From Fratercula arctica (taxonomy: Eukaryota; Chordata; Aves; Charadriiformes; Alcidae), in the NCBI GenBank assembly GCA_947846985.1, contig CANTUZ010000026.1, positions 52,062,730 to 52,126,729 on the forward strand: DNA of 64,000 nt, given 5' to 3'. A model generated the notes under the pieces. The model was given only the letters and a program-made list of their open reading frames with translations, was not told where the DNA came from and did no database searches. The translations under genes and the position numbers were made by a program. Each line of letters starts with the position of its first letter. Position 1 is the first letter of the stretch. Positions 11,633 through 24,500 of this stretch are shown in pieces.

Positions 11633-14600
11633 TAATACACTAAGGTTGGATACACCTGAAAAGGTCCTTTAACATGATCCAGGTCCCAAGGAGCATCAGT
11701 TACTGCTAAGTGCTTTCTTGTACTTTTGGGTTTTACTCTTTCTTCCCTGTAATTGTTTCTTAGAAGTCTGAAAAAAATAATTTCATTCCCTGTTGTTTAT
11801 TTCCTTTTCAGTTTGGCAGGCTTTCAGGCTTTTCTTCCATTTGTTTGCATACAAGTATACAGAGCTACAAGCACCCACACAAACAACATGTCACTTAAAA
11901 TAGTAGAATGAGATTACCATAAGTAATGCAGTTGCTCTTTCTTAATACAATTGTAGATGCAAAAATTGCTAAACTGAAGTGCGAAATGCAAGGATTACAT
12001 GTCATTTGCAGACAGAATCAGATTTTTGCTTTTGTTCATTTTCCTCATGGGGAACATATGGATGGTGATCAAATTAGTCTCCCTGACATGGCTAAGTGTC
12101 AGTAAATCATAGGGAGTTTGTGCTTGCCTTGGTGCCAGGTTAGGAGTGCAGTGAGTATCCAGGTCCCAGCCCCGCATGTTCTGTGTAGCTGAAGGCATGG
12201 AAATCTTCTAAACTGGATGGGTGTTTAATGCAAAATTGGCACAAAGCTTTTGGTCCATTTTCTGCTTAGCTGCAGGATCTTGCATTTGCCCATCCTTCCT
12301 TGTGACCTTCAAATAGTAGCAGGTAGGATTTTACTCTACTCATTCAAAATGGTATGAAACTGTGGGTTTTTTTCCTTTTTCCATTCCAGTCCTTTGGTTG
12401 TCGCAGCACCAGTGTGCTCATTTGCTTTAATATGAGATGTGTTTCTATGTAGACTACAGATCTGGGCCCTTAGTTGTGAAAGATTTGTGCTTTCCTGCGG
12501 GTATTTCATTCAATCACATTGCTTTTTGGTCTTCTCCTCCTTGTCTTGTTTGTGTGTGTGTTTACTGTGAAAATATAAAACACCAAAAAGCATTGCTAAA
12601 AAGCATATTGTGCGATGCAGGGCATAAAGAGCAAAGTTTATTCCCCTCCCTCCTCTTTGCCTGTATTTGGAAGGAACGTTGCCATTTCCAATTCAAAAAT
12701 CAGAGCATGAAAAGACTCTTCATAGCTGCATATGAAGTCAGTGGTGCCATGCTCTTCTGAATGCTGTAATAAATCTCTCCTCTCTGTTTACAGTTCTTAA
12801 GTGACTGATTTTAGATGCTTTTAGAGCATATCCAATGGCCAAGACTATCCTCAAGTCCTATCCCATTCTGTTTTCTTGATGCTTATATCATAATTGAATG
12901 ACTTGTTTAGATGTGAATCAGATGCTATTAGCTTGTTCTTCTAATGGAACCCCTTCCACGTGAAAGGTTAAGCTGCGGAATTTTTCTATGGTTGGAGATT
13001 TCACTATTATTATAGAAAGAGAATAATGGTGTCCTTGATGCTTCTTTTCATCTTCACTGTTAAAAGGAAACAAACAAACCAGTAAATTAACTATAGTTCA
13101 CAGAACTTCATGTAACTCTTTCACAGGTTTTATAGCTTGCATTGAGGAACAGAAGTAATATACACATTATAATATATATGCACATGCATGTTTAAAAATA
13201 ATTCTGTAAGATAGCAGGGAAACTCAACATACAGGCTGTATTTGTCAACATGTTGTGTAGAATTTCATGCCACCATGGGCTTCAGCATCAATGGGAGTCT
13301 TCCCAGCAAGCCTCAAATAGACTGAGGTGGCAAAGTTGCTCTGGACTCCAGTGAAGTTCTGTCTCCACATTGACTGATCAGAACTAGAGACAGATGTATG
13401 CAAGAGAGCACCCGTCTGTGGTCTACAACACTCTTCTCCCCAATTGACACTGAATTTTTCTTATGTAATGTTTTGGGTTTAGTCTGCCTCTGTTTAAAAA
13501 AATGAAACACATTTTTGAGAAAAGTAACCTGATGCTGGCATTGTTTTCTACATCTCACATGATTTCTTTAAGTATATTTGGTTTTGTTTTCAGTTCGGTG
13601 CATTAGCAGCAGAAATAACAAAGGTGAAACCCTATATCTTTATTTAGACTACGGCGGCTTCCAGGAAGCACTTATAGACATGACTGTAATGCAAATAAAA
13701 TGGTAAAGATAATGTTATGGGAAGGCATGCTTGCTGCTTCCTGAGCACGGCCAAAAGATGCCAGCTCAGAGTCCCCAACCACTTTTTCCTGAGCAAGTTT
13801 ATTTTTATTATAAAACACTTACATTGACTAACAGAAGTGTACCACAGTTAAGACATTTATCTCGACTGTGTCATAGTCCTAGTTTCTTATGAATGATAGA
13901 GCTTCATACCAACAGAAAAGTTAGATAAAGAACTCCAGATCTCTGAAATGCTCATAAAAGTAGGAAAAACCAAACTCAATTGGCTAATTACGTCACTACA
14001 AATTCAGGCCAGATTTTAACCAAGGTTCATGTAGGTTCATGACTTTTTCCAGTGAAAACTTCAATGTTTTGGCATTCTGCATTGAAACTGGAGTTGGTCT
14101 TGAGGTGCGGGTACATCTGAATAATGATTTTTCTGTGTGTTCTTTATCCATGCTTCCTTTTTTCCCCTTCATATAGTCAGGGATTAGCTGCAAATGTGAG
14201 ATTTTAAACTTTAATTTGCCACAGGGAGAAGATACTTTTCTATGTGAGTCAAGATGAGTAAAAGTGCCATTTAAGTCCACACTGAATAGTGTTGGTGACT
14301 TATAAAGGTATATTTGAATTTCTTTATATGTGTATTTCAGCTTTAAGTTATGGATGAAAACTTGGTATCTCCTATAAGAAAAAATACTGATTTAACAAAG
14401 AAAAAAAAAAATGAACTGAAACCATGCCAATTTTATTTTCAAATTAAGGTATTCAAAATTCTGATGACTCTTCAAAGTCTTAAAAATATAATTTCATATA
14501 ACAGAATGGGTGTGTCATAGCTCACACATTGATGAATGCTTCCTGTCTGTCAAGTATGTTTTACCTTTTAGTCTCTCAGCTTTTCGGTTGTTTTTTCTAT

Positions 14601-15112
14601 TGGGTGAATAACTCCCTAAAAATTTTGTAGTCTCCCTTATTCATTCATCTCTGAATGAACGGATTAATGTATCAGGACTACTTGCGTAAGTGCAAGGAAG
14701 TCTCCGCCTGTATTACCTCTTTTTTTCTTCATACCGTAACAGAGGATTGTAATGTCTTCAATATGTTTGAACATGTGTGTATTGTTAATTAATGCTTGTA
14801 TTCAAATGACTTCCCTGTGAAGGTAAGATTCAAAGCATGATCTTTTAATCACTGGATTATTCTATTTGTACAAATGCATATAATCAAATCTTTACAGTGT
14901 GCTGTAAGTATAAAATGCTGATAGCCCGGTGGTAGCTGGTGCACTTGTGCCCTTTTAATTGTGCCTCTGTCACACAGTGCAGGTGGACTGGAGTGTGGGA
15001 CCGGGTTGGTCAACCACGTGTCTGGCACATTACAGTTGACTGTATGCTGGATGCCTGCCTTTCATGTCTTATTTCCCCTCCGAAGCATAAGGAGACCAAA
15101 CAGCAGAACCAC
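11633..15112. other. Unique non-coding stretch
   Basis: No gene is recognised. The segment at 12265-12330 faintly resembles a CR1 minus-strand motif ('aggaccttgcatttg'), but the match is too short to call. The segment at 13262-13310 carries CATCAATGGGAGTCTTCCC, a scrap reminiscent of an old amniote repeat. An 11-A run lies at 14400-14410. Small frames of up to 107 codons (12437-12760) look like chance. Confidence 0.5.
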
Positions 15113-15368
15113 TTAGACATGTCAACGTAGCGTAGTGCAGTGCCCCACAGTAATATCCTGAATGAACTCGCTGGGTGTCTGGAAGCCATAGCCTCGCGTT
15201 AGTGCGGTGCCCTGCCCGCCGCGTAGAGCCTGCCCCCGGGAGCAGCTCGTTAGCCCCCGCAAACCCCAGCTAATGCAGCCGGCCCGCTGCCAGCTTCCAG
15301 CTTGCATCCTTAGGGCTAACATGAGTAACCCTGCCTGGCACTGCGATTTGTTACATAGACGTATCCCG
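15113..15368. mobile_element. Possible non-autonomous DNA transposon (MITE-like), CpG-rich
   Basis: A sharply GC- and CpG-rich block sits in AT-rich surroundings, with core GTGCGGTGCCCTGCCCGCCG. Its ends form an imperfect terminal inverted repeat. The left end starts at ACATGTCAACGTAGCG and ends GTGCAGTGCC; the reverse complement of the right end starts ATACGTCTATGTAAC and ends TCGCAGTGCC. I count 18 matches in 28 aligned positions, and similarity continues weakly inward. The 'ATGTCTAC..TA' type ends resemble MITE-like elements of reptiles and birds, perhaps PIF/Harbinger-related, but I see no clean target duplication. The 88-codon minus frame across it is incidental. It could instead be an eroded CpG island. 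Confidence 0.45.
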
Positions 15369-18300
15369 ACTGAGAAGCCATAACGCACTTTTGATCTAGC
15401 TCTCTACTAAAAAGTGAAATCTCTTGTTCTGCGTAGTACCGTTTTAAGAAATGTCTGAGGCACAATTATATCTGTGATTGCCTGTTTGTTTCATGTGTTT
15501 ATTTTCATAAAATCTCAGGGCTGCCAGTTAGCCAAGAGTCTCCACCCTGATGTGAATTATAAATGCAAGTAAAGTGGAGACAAAACACTGTGGAGAACCA
15601 GCCCCCCAATCTGTAGTTCATTTGTAAATATTTATGATTACTTAAGTTTTATACCACAAAATATGACTGTACTTTTTAAAATCAAAGTATTTGACCTTCT
15701 GGTTATGTTGCTGGCATGAAATATGGCTTATTAAAAAAATAACAGAAGATTTTAAATAACTGGAGACACCACCGCTGACTTTGCCAGAAAAATGCTGTGC
15801 TAATATGTCCCCTCCAAAGCTGTCCTTCCTGACTCAGAGTGTGAGTAGAGCAGGGCAGGTGAGGCAAGTGTATGAGGAAAGGAAAAAACAAAAGAAGAGG
15901 GGATATTTGAGCTTAATATCTATATGATCACAGCTTTGTAAAGAATCTCTATTTATTATACACACAGATCTTGTGTTGTGGTTAAGGAGACAGATAAAAA
16001 TGTTCAGCGGACCACCTGACACTGACTGGGTCAGGAACAGATTTGAGATGCCCTTGGCCCATGTGGAGAAAGAGCAGCACAAGTGCACATTTGGGACCTG
16101 TACCCTGTCCATTTCTTTAGGTGGTGAGGAGGAGATTCAGAAGTTAAGAATTGAGAAAGGACTCAATCAAAGAAAAATTATTGGTGGCAATCCCACCAAA
16201 AGACAAAAGAAATTGCCTTAGATACGTGGAGCTGCTGTCTCTACTTTCTGGCTGAGTGAATGTTTAAATGAAATGCTGAAATCTGAGAAAAACTGTTAAT
16301 AACATTACACAGGTGAAGGGCTCATTGGAGAGTGGGGCACAGAAGATGAGGAGCTGTGGATGGCTGAGCTACAACCAGAGCGAGAGGCACCTGAAGCAAG
16401 GAAGGAGAGAACGTGGGTACTTATCACTGAAAGCATAACTTTATTCATCCTTCCTCATGCTCCCATGTGCTCTATCCTTCCTCTCTACCTGTCAAATTGG
16501 ATCATGCATGGGCCAGGAACAAAGTAATTGTTTTTGAAGTGGATAGAAGACACATTAAGAGCAGATACTGGCAGCATAATGCCACTCCCTCCCTCTGAAT
16601 CTTCCAAGGGACCATCTAAGCAGTGAAAAACAACTTCCAATTTATCTAGTAGAAATTTTGGATGCATTGAAAGCCTGACAGAATGAAAGCCATGCAAGTA
16701 GAACTTACGACTTTCAAAAATGAAAAAAAAAAAATAATGCTAACAAACATCTGAACATTCAAATTAAAAACGAACTGGCTATCTAGACTATATGACTTTG
16801 CAGAAATAATTCTGCTAAGTATATTGGAAAAAAAAATTCTGCACAATACAAATAAATTTTGGTAAAAAGCAGAAAATCTGTCATGCTTACAGAGCTTCAG
16901 AGAGCAGAATTTGAGAGAAGTCTCTGACTTATCTTAACACAATCACCCTTTGTCTACCGTCATAATTTCGCTGCTATATCAAACAAACCTGTTGTGATTT
17001 TTCAATTTAGGGAAAACAAGCTCAAGTTTTACTTTACTGTAGAAGACACTTTTTGATGTTGCTTTTCAGTAAGGTCTGAGAGCAACATCACTGTGAAGAG
17101 GCTGGTAACCTGTGATCCTGCTATCTCAGATAGCACTGAGATGCTTCAGGCTTCCTGTGTTCTTTGAATGCATTGCAACCCTACCTATATGTCCTCTAAT
17201 GTCATATAATAGATTTATCATTCCGTGTAAGAAGCTTATCTAGCTACTTAATAAATAAATTCACCCCAACTAGCAAAGGCAAAAATAAATTCTAATAACA
17301 TCTCCACATAATATTGTGGACACAATATTAAAAAATCTCACACATTCCAGGAAGTGTACTTTATAACTGCAGTTTTTGTGGCTTTCCTGCCTGTCTGAAA
17401 AAGAAAGGGACAGTCTTAATACAACAGTAGGTTAGATCAGTGCAGACATCCTACTACAGATGCAGTTATGCTAAGGTAAAGAAGATTTTATAACTTAAAA
17501 ACAGTGCAACAGAAATCTCACTGAAATTGCATTACTTCTTGTGTGATAGAAATAGGTAAGTGTGGGGAGAATTACAAAATCCTCATTTGTACCTGGAGGA
17601 GGAAGGTGAGAAGTGGGCTGTACCAGTGAGATGAAAAACTAGGAGCAAAATGGGGAAAAAAAAAAGAGCTTAAAAGGAGAGAAAACGCAAGCAGCTTCCA
17701 AAAATTTCCCACAGGTCCCTCATTGCCCAGCCCAACAGTTCTTATTGCTCTGTCTCCTCTGCCCACAGGAAATCAGCTGCTCTGCTACTGCTGCAAGCTT
17801 GCATTCCCCCTCTACCTGGGGGGAGGCAGCTGCCTTGGGATGATTCTGCTGAGAGGAACTGAGGAATGACCATTAGGCACAAGGGATTCAATTAAATATA
17901 AGGAAGTGTTTGTTCCAAGTACTAGGAGGCACTAATGGACAATCCAACTAGGTACTCCTCAGGTTTTGAAAATTTGGAAAAATCTGGAGGTGATGGTTTG
18001 CACCCAACGCAGCACGCAGAGACTATTAAAAAGTGTTCATCAAAATTTGCCACACTTTGACAGAAAGTTTGTTTAAATATTTATAGAAAGTGAGCATTAA
18101 AATACAGTACACACATGGTCAAGAAGGTTTAACTTGCTTTCACTTAAGTGAGTATTTCTATATTTTTTTGAAGTTTTTGCTCAGTTTTGGTAAGGGCAGA
18201 CCCAAATGACTGGATTTATGAATGTAAATGTAAGCACAGGAAATGCTCCCATAAGCAAAGGTATGAGCAGACTTTTGTAGAGCCAAAGAGTTTATGGGGT

Positions 18301-18560
18301 GTAACTCCACCACCTCGTAATGATAAATTATTTATACTATTCTACGGAGAATATGGATCACAGGTGTGGCCTTTCCCTTACTCTTTAAGTATCCTGATGG
18401 TGAGAACTGCAAATGCAAAATGTAGTGAAATGGTGGAAATGTAAGGATTGAAACTACAGTTTTTCCAATCAGTGAATCAATCCGGCTTTTATTGCTAGAG
18501 GACCATGTAGCAGCTGTTGTCTGAAATACTAGTGGCTGTTCACCTTATTACACTGATCTA

Positions 18561-18565
<5 letters not shown>
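15369..18565. other. Unique AT-rich stretch
   Basis: No gene is recognised. An 82-codon plus frame (15973-16221) has no known domain. An A-rich run lies at 16722-16735. A poly(A)-like run near 17654-17665 and ordinary AT-rich sequence make up the rest. Confidence 0.5.
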
Positions 18566-18592
<27 letters not shown>

Positions 18593-18593
18593 T
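18566..18593. repeat. 28-base poly(T) run
   Basis: An uninterrupted run of 28 T is followed by CCCCCTAGG. It could be the reverse complement of a retrotransposon or retrocopy poly(A) tail, but no recognisable element adjoins it, so a simple mononucleotide microsatellite is the safest call. Confidence 0.95.
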
Positions 18594-21500
18594 CCCCCTA
18601 GGAATTCCAAATAAAGTCTTGCAAAGTGAAAAAAGAGAGTATTCAATGTCCAATACCAATTTCGTATTTTTGAAGGCAACACCATGCCTCATTGACTAAA
18701 ACTACTTTGAAAATAAAAACAAGCCCCAGCATGAAGGAAATGGACTATTTTTGTTTCCTTACGTATGCATTACTGTATCTGATTTCAGACCCACAATGAG
18801 AAGATCTTTTGGCCAGGTCACTGAATAGTACCTGTATTCTGTACCTCCGAAGATACAGCAGTAATAAACAACACAGCTTCTTTTTCTTGTGTTCTGGATT
18901 ACAAAAGGCTTGAGTCTGCCGGTTGCCACCTTCATATTACCCACAATTTTGTCATTACTGTTCAGAAGCAGACGCAGGGCTGTTTATCTTCACATAAATT
19001 CTGCTTTTATAGGTTGGCACATAGTATATTTGTATGATGCTGGTCTGGCCACGAAGGCAACAAACTCTGAGCTCTGCAGTTGGCAGTCCACAAAGGTGAC
19101 AGGGAGAGATGCCAAGAATACAATATTTACTGTTTAAGGTCAACCTCTTCATTTCAGAGTCGTAGCAAGAATAATGTTTGGGGGTTTTTTTTATCATTTT
19201 ATTAGATTTAGGAAGTTGATTTGTCCATGTCTGTTTTGTTGATATTATCAGGAAACTATTGGCAGCAAAGAGTAAAGAAACATTAACACGACTTTTGGCA
19301 AAGGCAGAGCTGGAAAGCAGTAAGGAAGTGAAGGCAGCAGAGGTTGCCCTTTGGTTTACAAAAATCTCAAATGTTACATAAAATCAGTGTACTTGCATTT
19401 AAAATGGCCACTGCATGTAATCTTATATCTAGTCCTGCAGTTAATCCTTTCATTCTTCAGCACTTTATTGCTTTTGCTGTGCTGGGATTCTTCTGATGTT
19501 TTTTTGTGGGCATCACTAATTACAGACTCCTCAGTTCTCTTCTTTTGGTTTATTCTTCCCCATTGGTCTGGATGACATCAGTTAGTCAGAATGGAGTCAC
19601 TTTGCTGAGTGTGCTCAGTGGAAAGCTTTTCAGGCATGTGAACACCTAGCTGTCAGCTGCTGTTTCTCCAAGTACAAAATACAGTACCACAATATGATCT
19701 ATGATGTTTTTTTTCTGAGAAAAAGGTCTGTGTATGCTTGTGGAAGGGAAGGCAGGAGGAGAGCCAGCTGAAGAACACGTCATGTTAAATTGCATTTTAA
19801 TTCTTAATTTGATTTTTATTTAACATCGTAAATGTTTAGAAATACTATTTTTAGTGTATTTGTACTTTAAAAGGTGCTTAAGGATGGAGCTTATTGCCAT
19901 TGGCCTCATGTCACAAAACTTTATCAATAAGCTACAAGAAGACACTCACCCATCATAAAAAAAAAAAGAAGAAAGAAACAACATGGATTTTTTTATCGAT
20001 TATCAGAAATTTGTGTGTTTCCATCTAACTTGGAAATGGATTATGTAGTGAAGCAACAGGATGTTTGTACTATTGGGTTTTTTTTTTGTAAAATCAAGCA
20101 GATGTACAACTCAGCTTCAAATAAGACACAACCCTGCTAACAAAGTAAGCATCCTTAAGGAAAACTCTTCCTGTATTTCCCATTTAAGACAGGTGGAGAA
20201 GGGTGGAAACAGGTCATCCAATCTCCAAGTTATTTGTTTTGTTTTAAAACCTAATGTCTCCTGATCTGATGCACTGAAAGGACCTTAAAACTGAGTTCAT
20301 GTATGGCATTTTTTAACGTGAAAAGTCTAGACATAAAATAAAGTTGGATTATAGTAAAAATATACATATAGCTAGCTGTGGATTTATGAAATGGTGAAGT
20401 ACAAAGACTCATGACAGACATATAGTTTACTTTTGCGGCACTGGATTCGCACTTAATCTGCTTTCCACATATGTTTAAATAATCTTCAATTATCTGCAAA
20501 AATCTGCTTTTATAAACTTCATAATTTATCAGGGATTAAAAGAGCAATGTTTTGACAACATAGTTGTTTTAAGTGCAACTCATTATTTGTATGTCATTAA
20601 TCCAAATTGATTAGCACCCAAGTTTTCTGACCCGGGTAAATGTATCCCAGCTGTTTACATTTTGGGCAAATGATCTTTCTCTTACTATGCATGTTGAAGT
20701 TCAGAGCTGTCTTATGTCAAGTATGCATGTTTTGGAAACTGCTTTTGTCTGTACCTTGTGAGAGTCAAGGTTTCATAGCTTTTCAGAACAATTACATTTG
20801 AGTGCAAATCAATCAGCGTGCTGTGTCTGATTTCTGAAACCAAAAAGAAACCTCCTGCAAAATGAAGTGGCTGCTTATCCTAGAATTACAGGTCCCTAGG
20901 AGATGAGGGGGTAAAGGGGGGCATGGCATTATTTACTCAACAGGCTTACTAAATGACATGATAAAATAAAGCATTTAAAAAAAGATAGGGGAAAAAAAAA
21001 TCTTTCTGGGTAATTAAATTTTCTTTGAGGCCAGCATTTGAGAGGAGGTTGTGAACTTCTCACATTGTTGTTTGAAGGATTCTCATTTTCTTTTGTTACA
21101 GGAACTTGAAACTAACAGGTAAAAAGCGACTTTTCCAACTGCAAACTCTCTCTAATTACCATGTTCAAAAATTCCTTAGCAAAGAGACTTCCCTCAGAAG
21201 CATTAACAAGATAAAGTTTTCGTGAATTGCTTATGGTTTCAGTGTTTTATATTTCTAAGTTTCAGCTTAGGAGTCCTAAAAACCTTGTCAAAGTTAAGTT
21301 TTCAACAATCATGGAACGTTATTTAAGATGAACATAAAGAAACTGAAGAAGGAAAACTCTTCTTGCCCATACAATTCAGTTCTAATTTATATTTGTGTGC
21401 TTTTTATCCCTTCTTACTTTTATTCTGTAAGGAAATAAGAGTAACAGATGCACTGTTTTATCACATGAGGGGTAAGTGTAAAATACATTAAGAAAATTGT

Positions 21501-24500
21501 GTCAATTAATCCTCAGTCTCAGCCGACAGATGGTTTCTGCACTGTTTCACCTTTCAACAATTTTTCTGTGAATCCAAATAGATAATCCAGTTTGAGACAA
21601 CAATTTTCTTAGATACTAGGAAGATAGAGTTATTTCTATTATAGTTGAAAGTGTTGTAGTTTCCAATGCAAAAATAGAGACTTAAGCAATATTCCATATA
21701 ACTTCTGGTTACCAAACCCCCTGAAATCTACTGTTTTCCAAATTGGCAATATCATCCACTAAGGTTGATACAGCGGGGATCCAATTTTATAGTATCTATT
21801 TTCCCTGGGTGTTCATTTAGTTGCCCTGTTCTTTCCTAATGTTTCCTGCAGAGCTCTCTGTGGTTTTCAATATCCTGCTGGCACTATTTCTTCATATATG
21901 GCATATAGAATTTTAGATACTAAACCATTTCTAAAAGATCAAATCAACTTGTCTAACATATCATACCTGCTAGTGTTTTTAGTATGAGTGATGTGTCTGC
22001 GTTTTGTGATTTTAGAAGCATTTTTAAGTATGCTCTTTAGCTCTGAGAAACCCAAAGACTGTATTCAGGCAGCAATACGATGACTAGATGGAAGCAAATG
22101 AAGAGTGCTGCCCTATCTGTTATTATCTTTACAGTTTCTGGTGTGAGATGGAGAAATGAAAACATATTCCCACTTATTATGAGCTATAATGCAGTACAAG
22201 TAATGCTCAAGGCTCTTCTTTCTTCCTGTTAGTGAAGTCTATCACTGCCTGAAACGTGCTGTATGTAGGGTACCCTCTCTCAATGGATGTCCTTGGTAGC
22301 CAGGCAATTAGCATATCACATGCAAGTTGAACTAACAGGAGACAAGAGCAGAGGTTTCTGGAGGATGCTGTTCTGTCACTGGCTGGTGTAGAAGAGGCAG
22401 CTGCAGAGTGCAGGTTCAGTTGCTAACACATCTAAATTCTGTTTGTTTCCCCTGTCTCAATTGCATGGATTTTAGTTTTGCATTTTAAAATACTTTCTAG
22501 ATTGAACATTAGCGACATTGATATTCTAACTTAGCAGGCTTGCAATATGCAGAGCAAAGTATGAAGTTCTATAAATGTACTCCTTGTTTTCAAAAATCCT
22601 GATGGTTCGCTGGTAGAGCTGCAACATTTGTTTAGAACATTTTAAATTGTGGTAGCATTTATATAAAAAAGACAAAAAAACATGACTGAGTATCTAAATC
22701 AAAGTCCAAATGGACTCAGGTATTTTGGTGTAGCTTTTTGTGAGGTATTGTAATAAAATGTAGGCTATTCTGGTAATTGTATTGTATTTATAAGAATGGG
22801 GGGAAACGGAGCTTGTCAATATTCAAGTTGAGCAAAAGCGAACATTAAATTAATTGAAGGATAACTCCCACAGTTGTGTTATCTCTTGTATTGGTCACAC
22901 TTGTGCAACTTTATTACAAATAACTGTCCAGCTCAAAAGCTTTATACAAGAAAGGAAAATGTCAAATATTAAAATGGAAATAAAGATGCAAATTAAAGAT
23001 TCAAAGAGAGTTAAAGAAAATTTTTTTAAGTGAACAAGTGATGAAGAAAAGGCTAAATAAAATTGTCTTAGTCTTTGAAATAAACAAGATGGAGGGGAAG
23101 CTAAGAAGCAAAGAGAGGCAACTTGATAGTTACAGTGATGCACAGCACAATTAAAAAAAATGTCTCTCTCCCGTGCCATAGTCTAATCTTTAAGTTCTTG
23201 CTCCCCAGGGCTGATTCAGTGAAAAGCTGCAGTATCACGAAAGTGATTACAGAATGAAGGTCTTAGAAAAAATACTATGGAGACTTGTGGAACAAAGAAT
23301 ATCCTGAAAGATTTCAACTTTGTATTTATGGTAAACAGAAACATAAAAATTGTCAAATTAATCATCCATTCTTTCTCCTGACTAGGTTCTGATAGCAACC
23401 AGTGCTGTGCTATAGAGTAAAATGTCAGACCTGGCATCTCTGAAATAAATGGAAACTTCTGCTGAGGGTAGGCTATTTGACCTTCACTTTGACCAAATCA
23501 AACTACATTTAAATATAATAAAATAATCCATTTGAATAATTGGCAAGGGAAGTTATGACTGTCACAGAAATAAAGAATGCAAATGGAAAGATCTTTGCTT
23601 TAAGACATGCCTGTGGGAAACTGGGCTGGACAATGATTTTTCGCAAATGATATTTGACAGTGTAGGAGTTCCTGTCATCTAATACTAAGCCTTGAATGCA
23701 GGTCCTTCTGGTTAAGCCAAAGCAGGGCCCTCCTACAAGGTCCCTCCTATAATGCCTATCTGCCACACAGTCCAGACTATAGGAATCCTTTCAAATGCAA
23801 ACGTAATGTAAAACAAGATTTGTCAGTTATGACTGGTGGAGATCATCAACCATTTTCCATGAAATGAATATCTGTCAGGAGGATGATAATGGAAACAGAT
23901 ACTTTACCAGAAGTATAAGGCCATTTTGAGGGGGGAACAGGATCAGCCGTGGAGGTAAAATTGAACACATCTTAAAAAAAACAAAGACAAAAATTCTGCT
24001 AGTTTTTTTACCCTATATTTTGACACTCATGTGACTGACTGCAACCAGTAAGGCCATTGAATTCTCACATCTGTTCTTAGAACATTCAAAACATGTTTTG
24101 AAGAATATTTCTATTATCTGTTTTGTTGTACTCTCACAAGTTTGCTTAATGGTATCTACTTACCCTCTTCTGTAAGATGTTTGGAGTAGGGACTCTGTTT
24201 TGCTCTGTGTTTATGCAGAGAACAGAACACTAAAATTTCTCATTCACTGCTAGGATCCTTACCTACCCTAGCAAAAAAATTCCTATATAATTCTTCATAT
24301 TATTTTTTATGGTTTTTATATTAGTTTGCTGTAGAAAACCTGCGCCTCAGGTATAGGATGCTATGGATCTCCTTTGCTTAGCTCTACTGTCTGAAAAACA
24401 AAAGAAAGAAGAGACAAGACATACCTGTGCATTGGTATCCATGCAGGAAAAACCTGAGATCTCCAGTCTTTGTATCTTTCTAGTATTGCTGGCACTTGCT

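Noticed and set aside
12265..12330. CR1-like minus-strand motif (GGATCTTGCATTTGCC)
   Set aside because: Only about 16-20 bases resemble CR1 and the neighbouring sequence does not continue the match.
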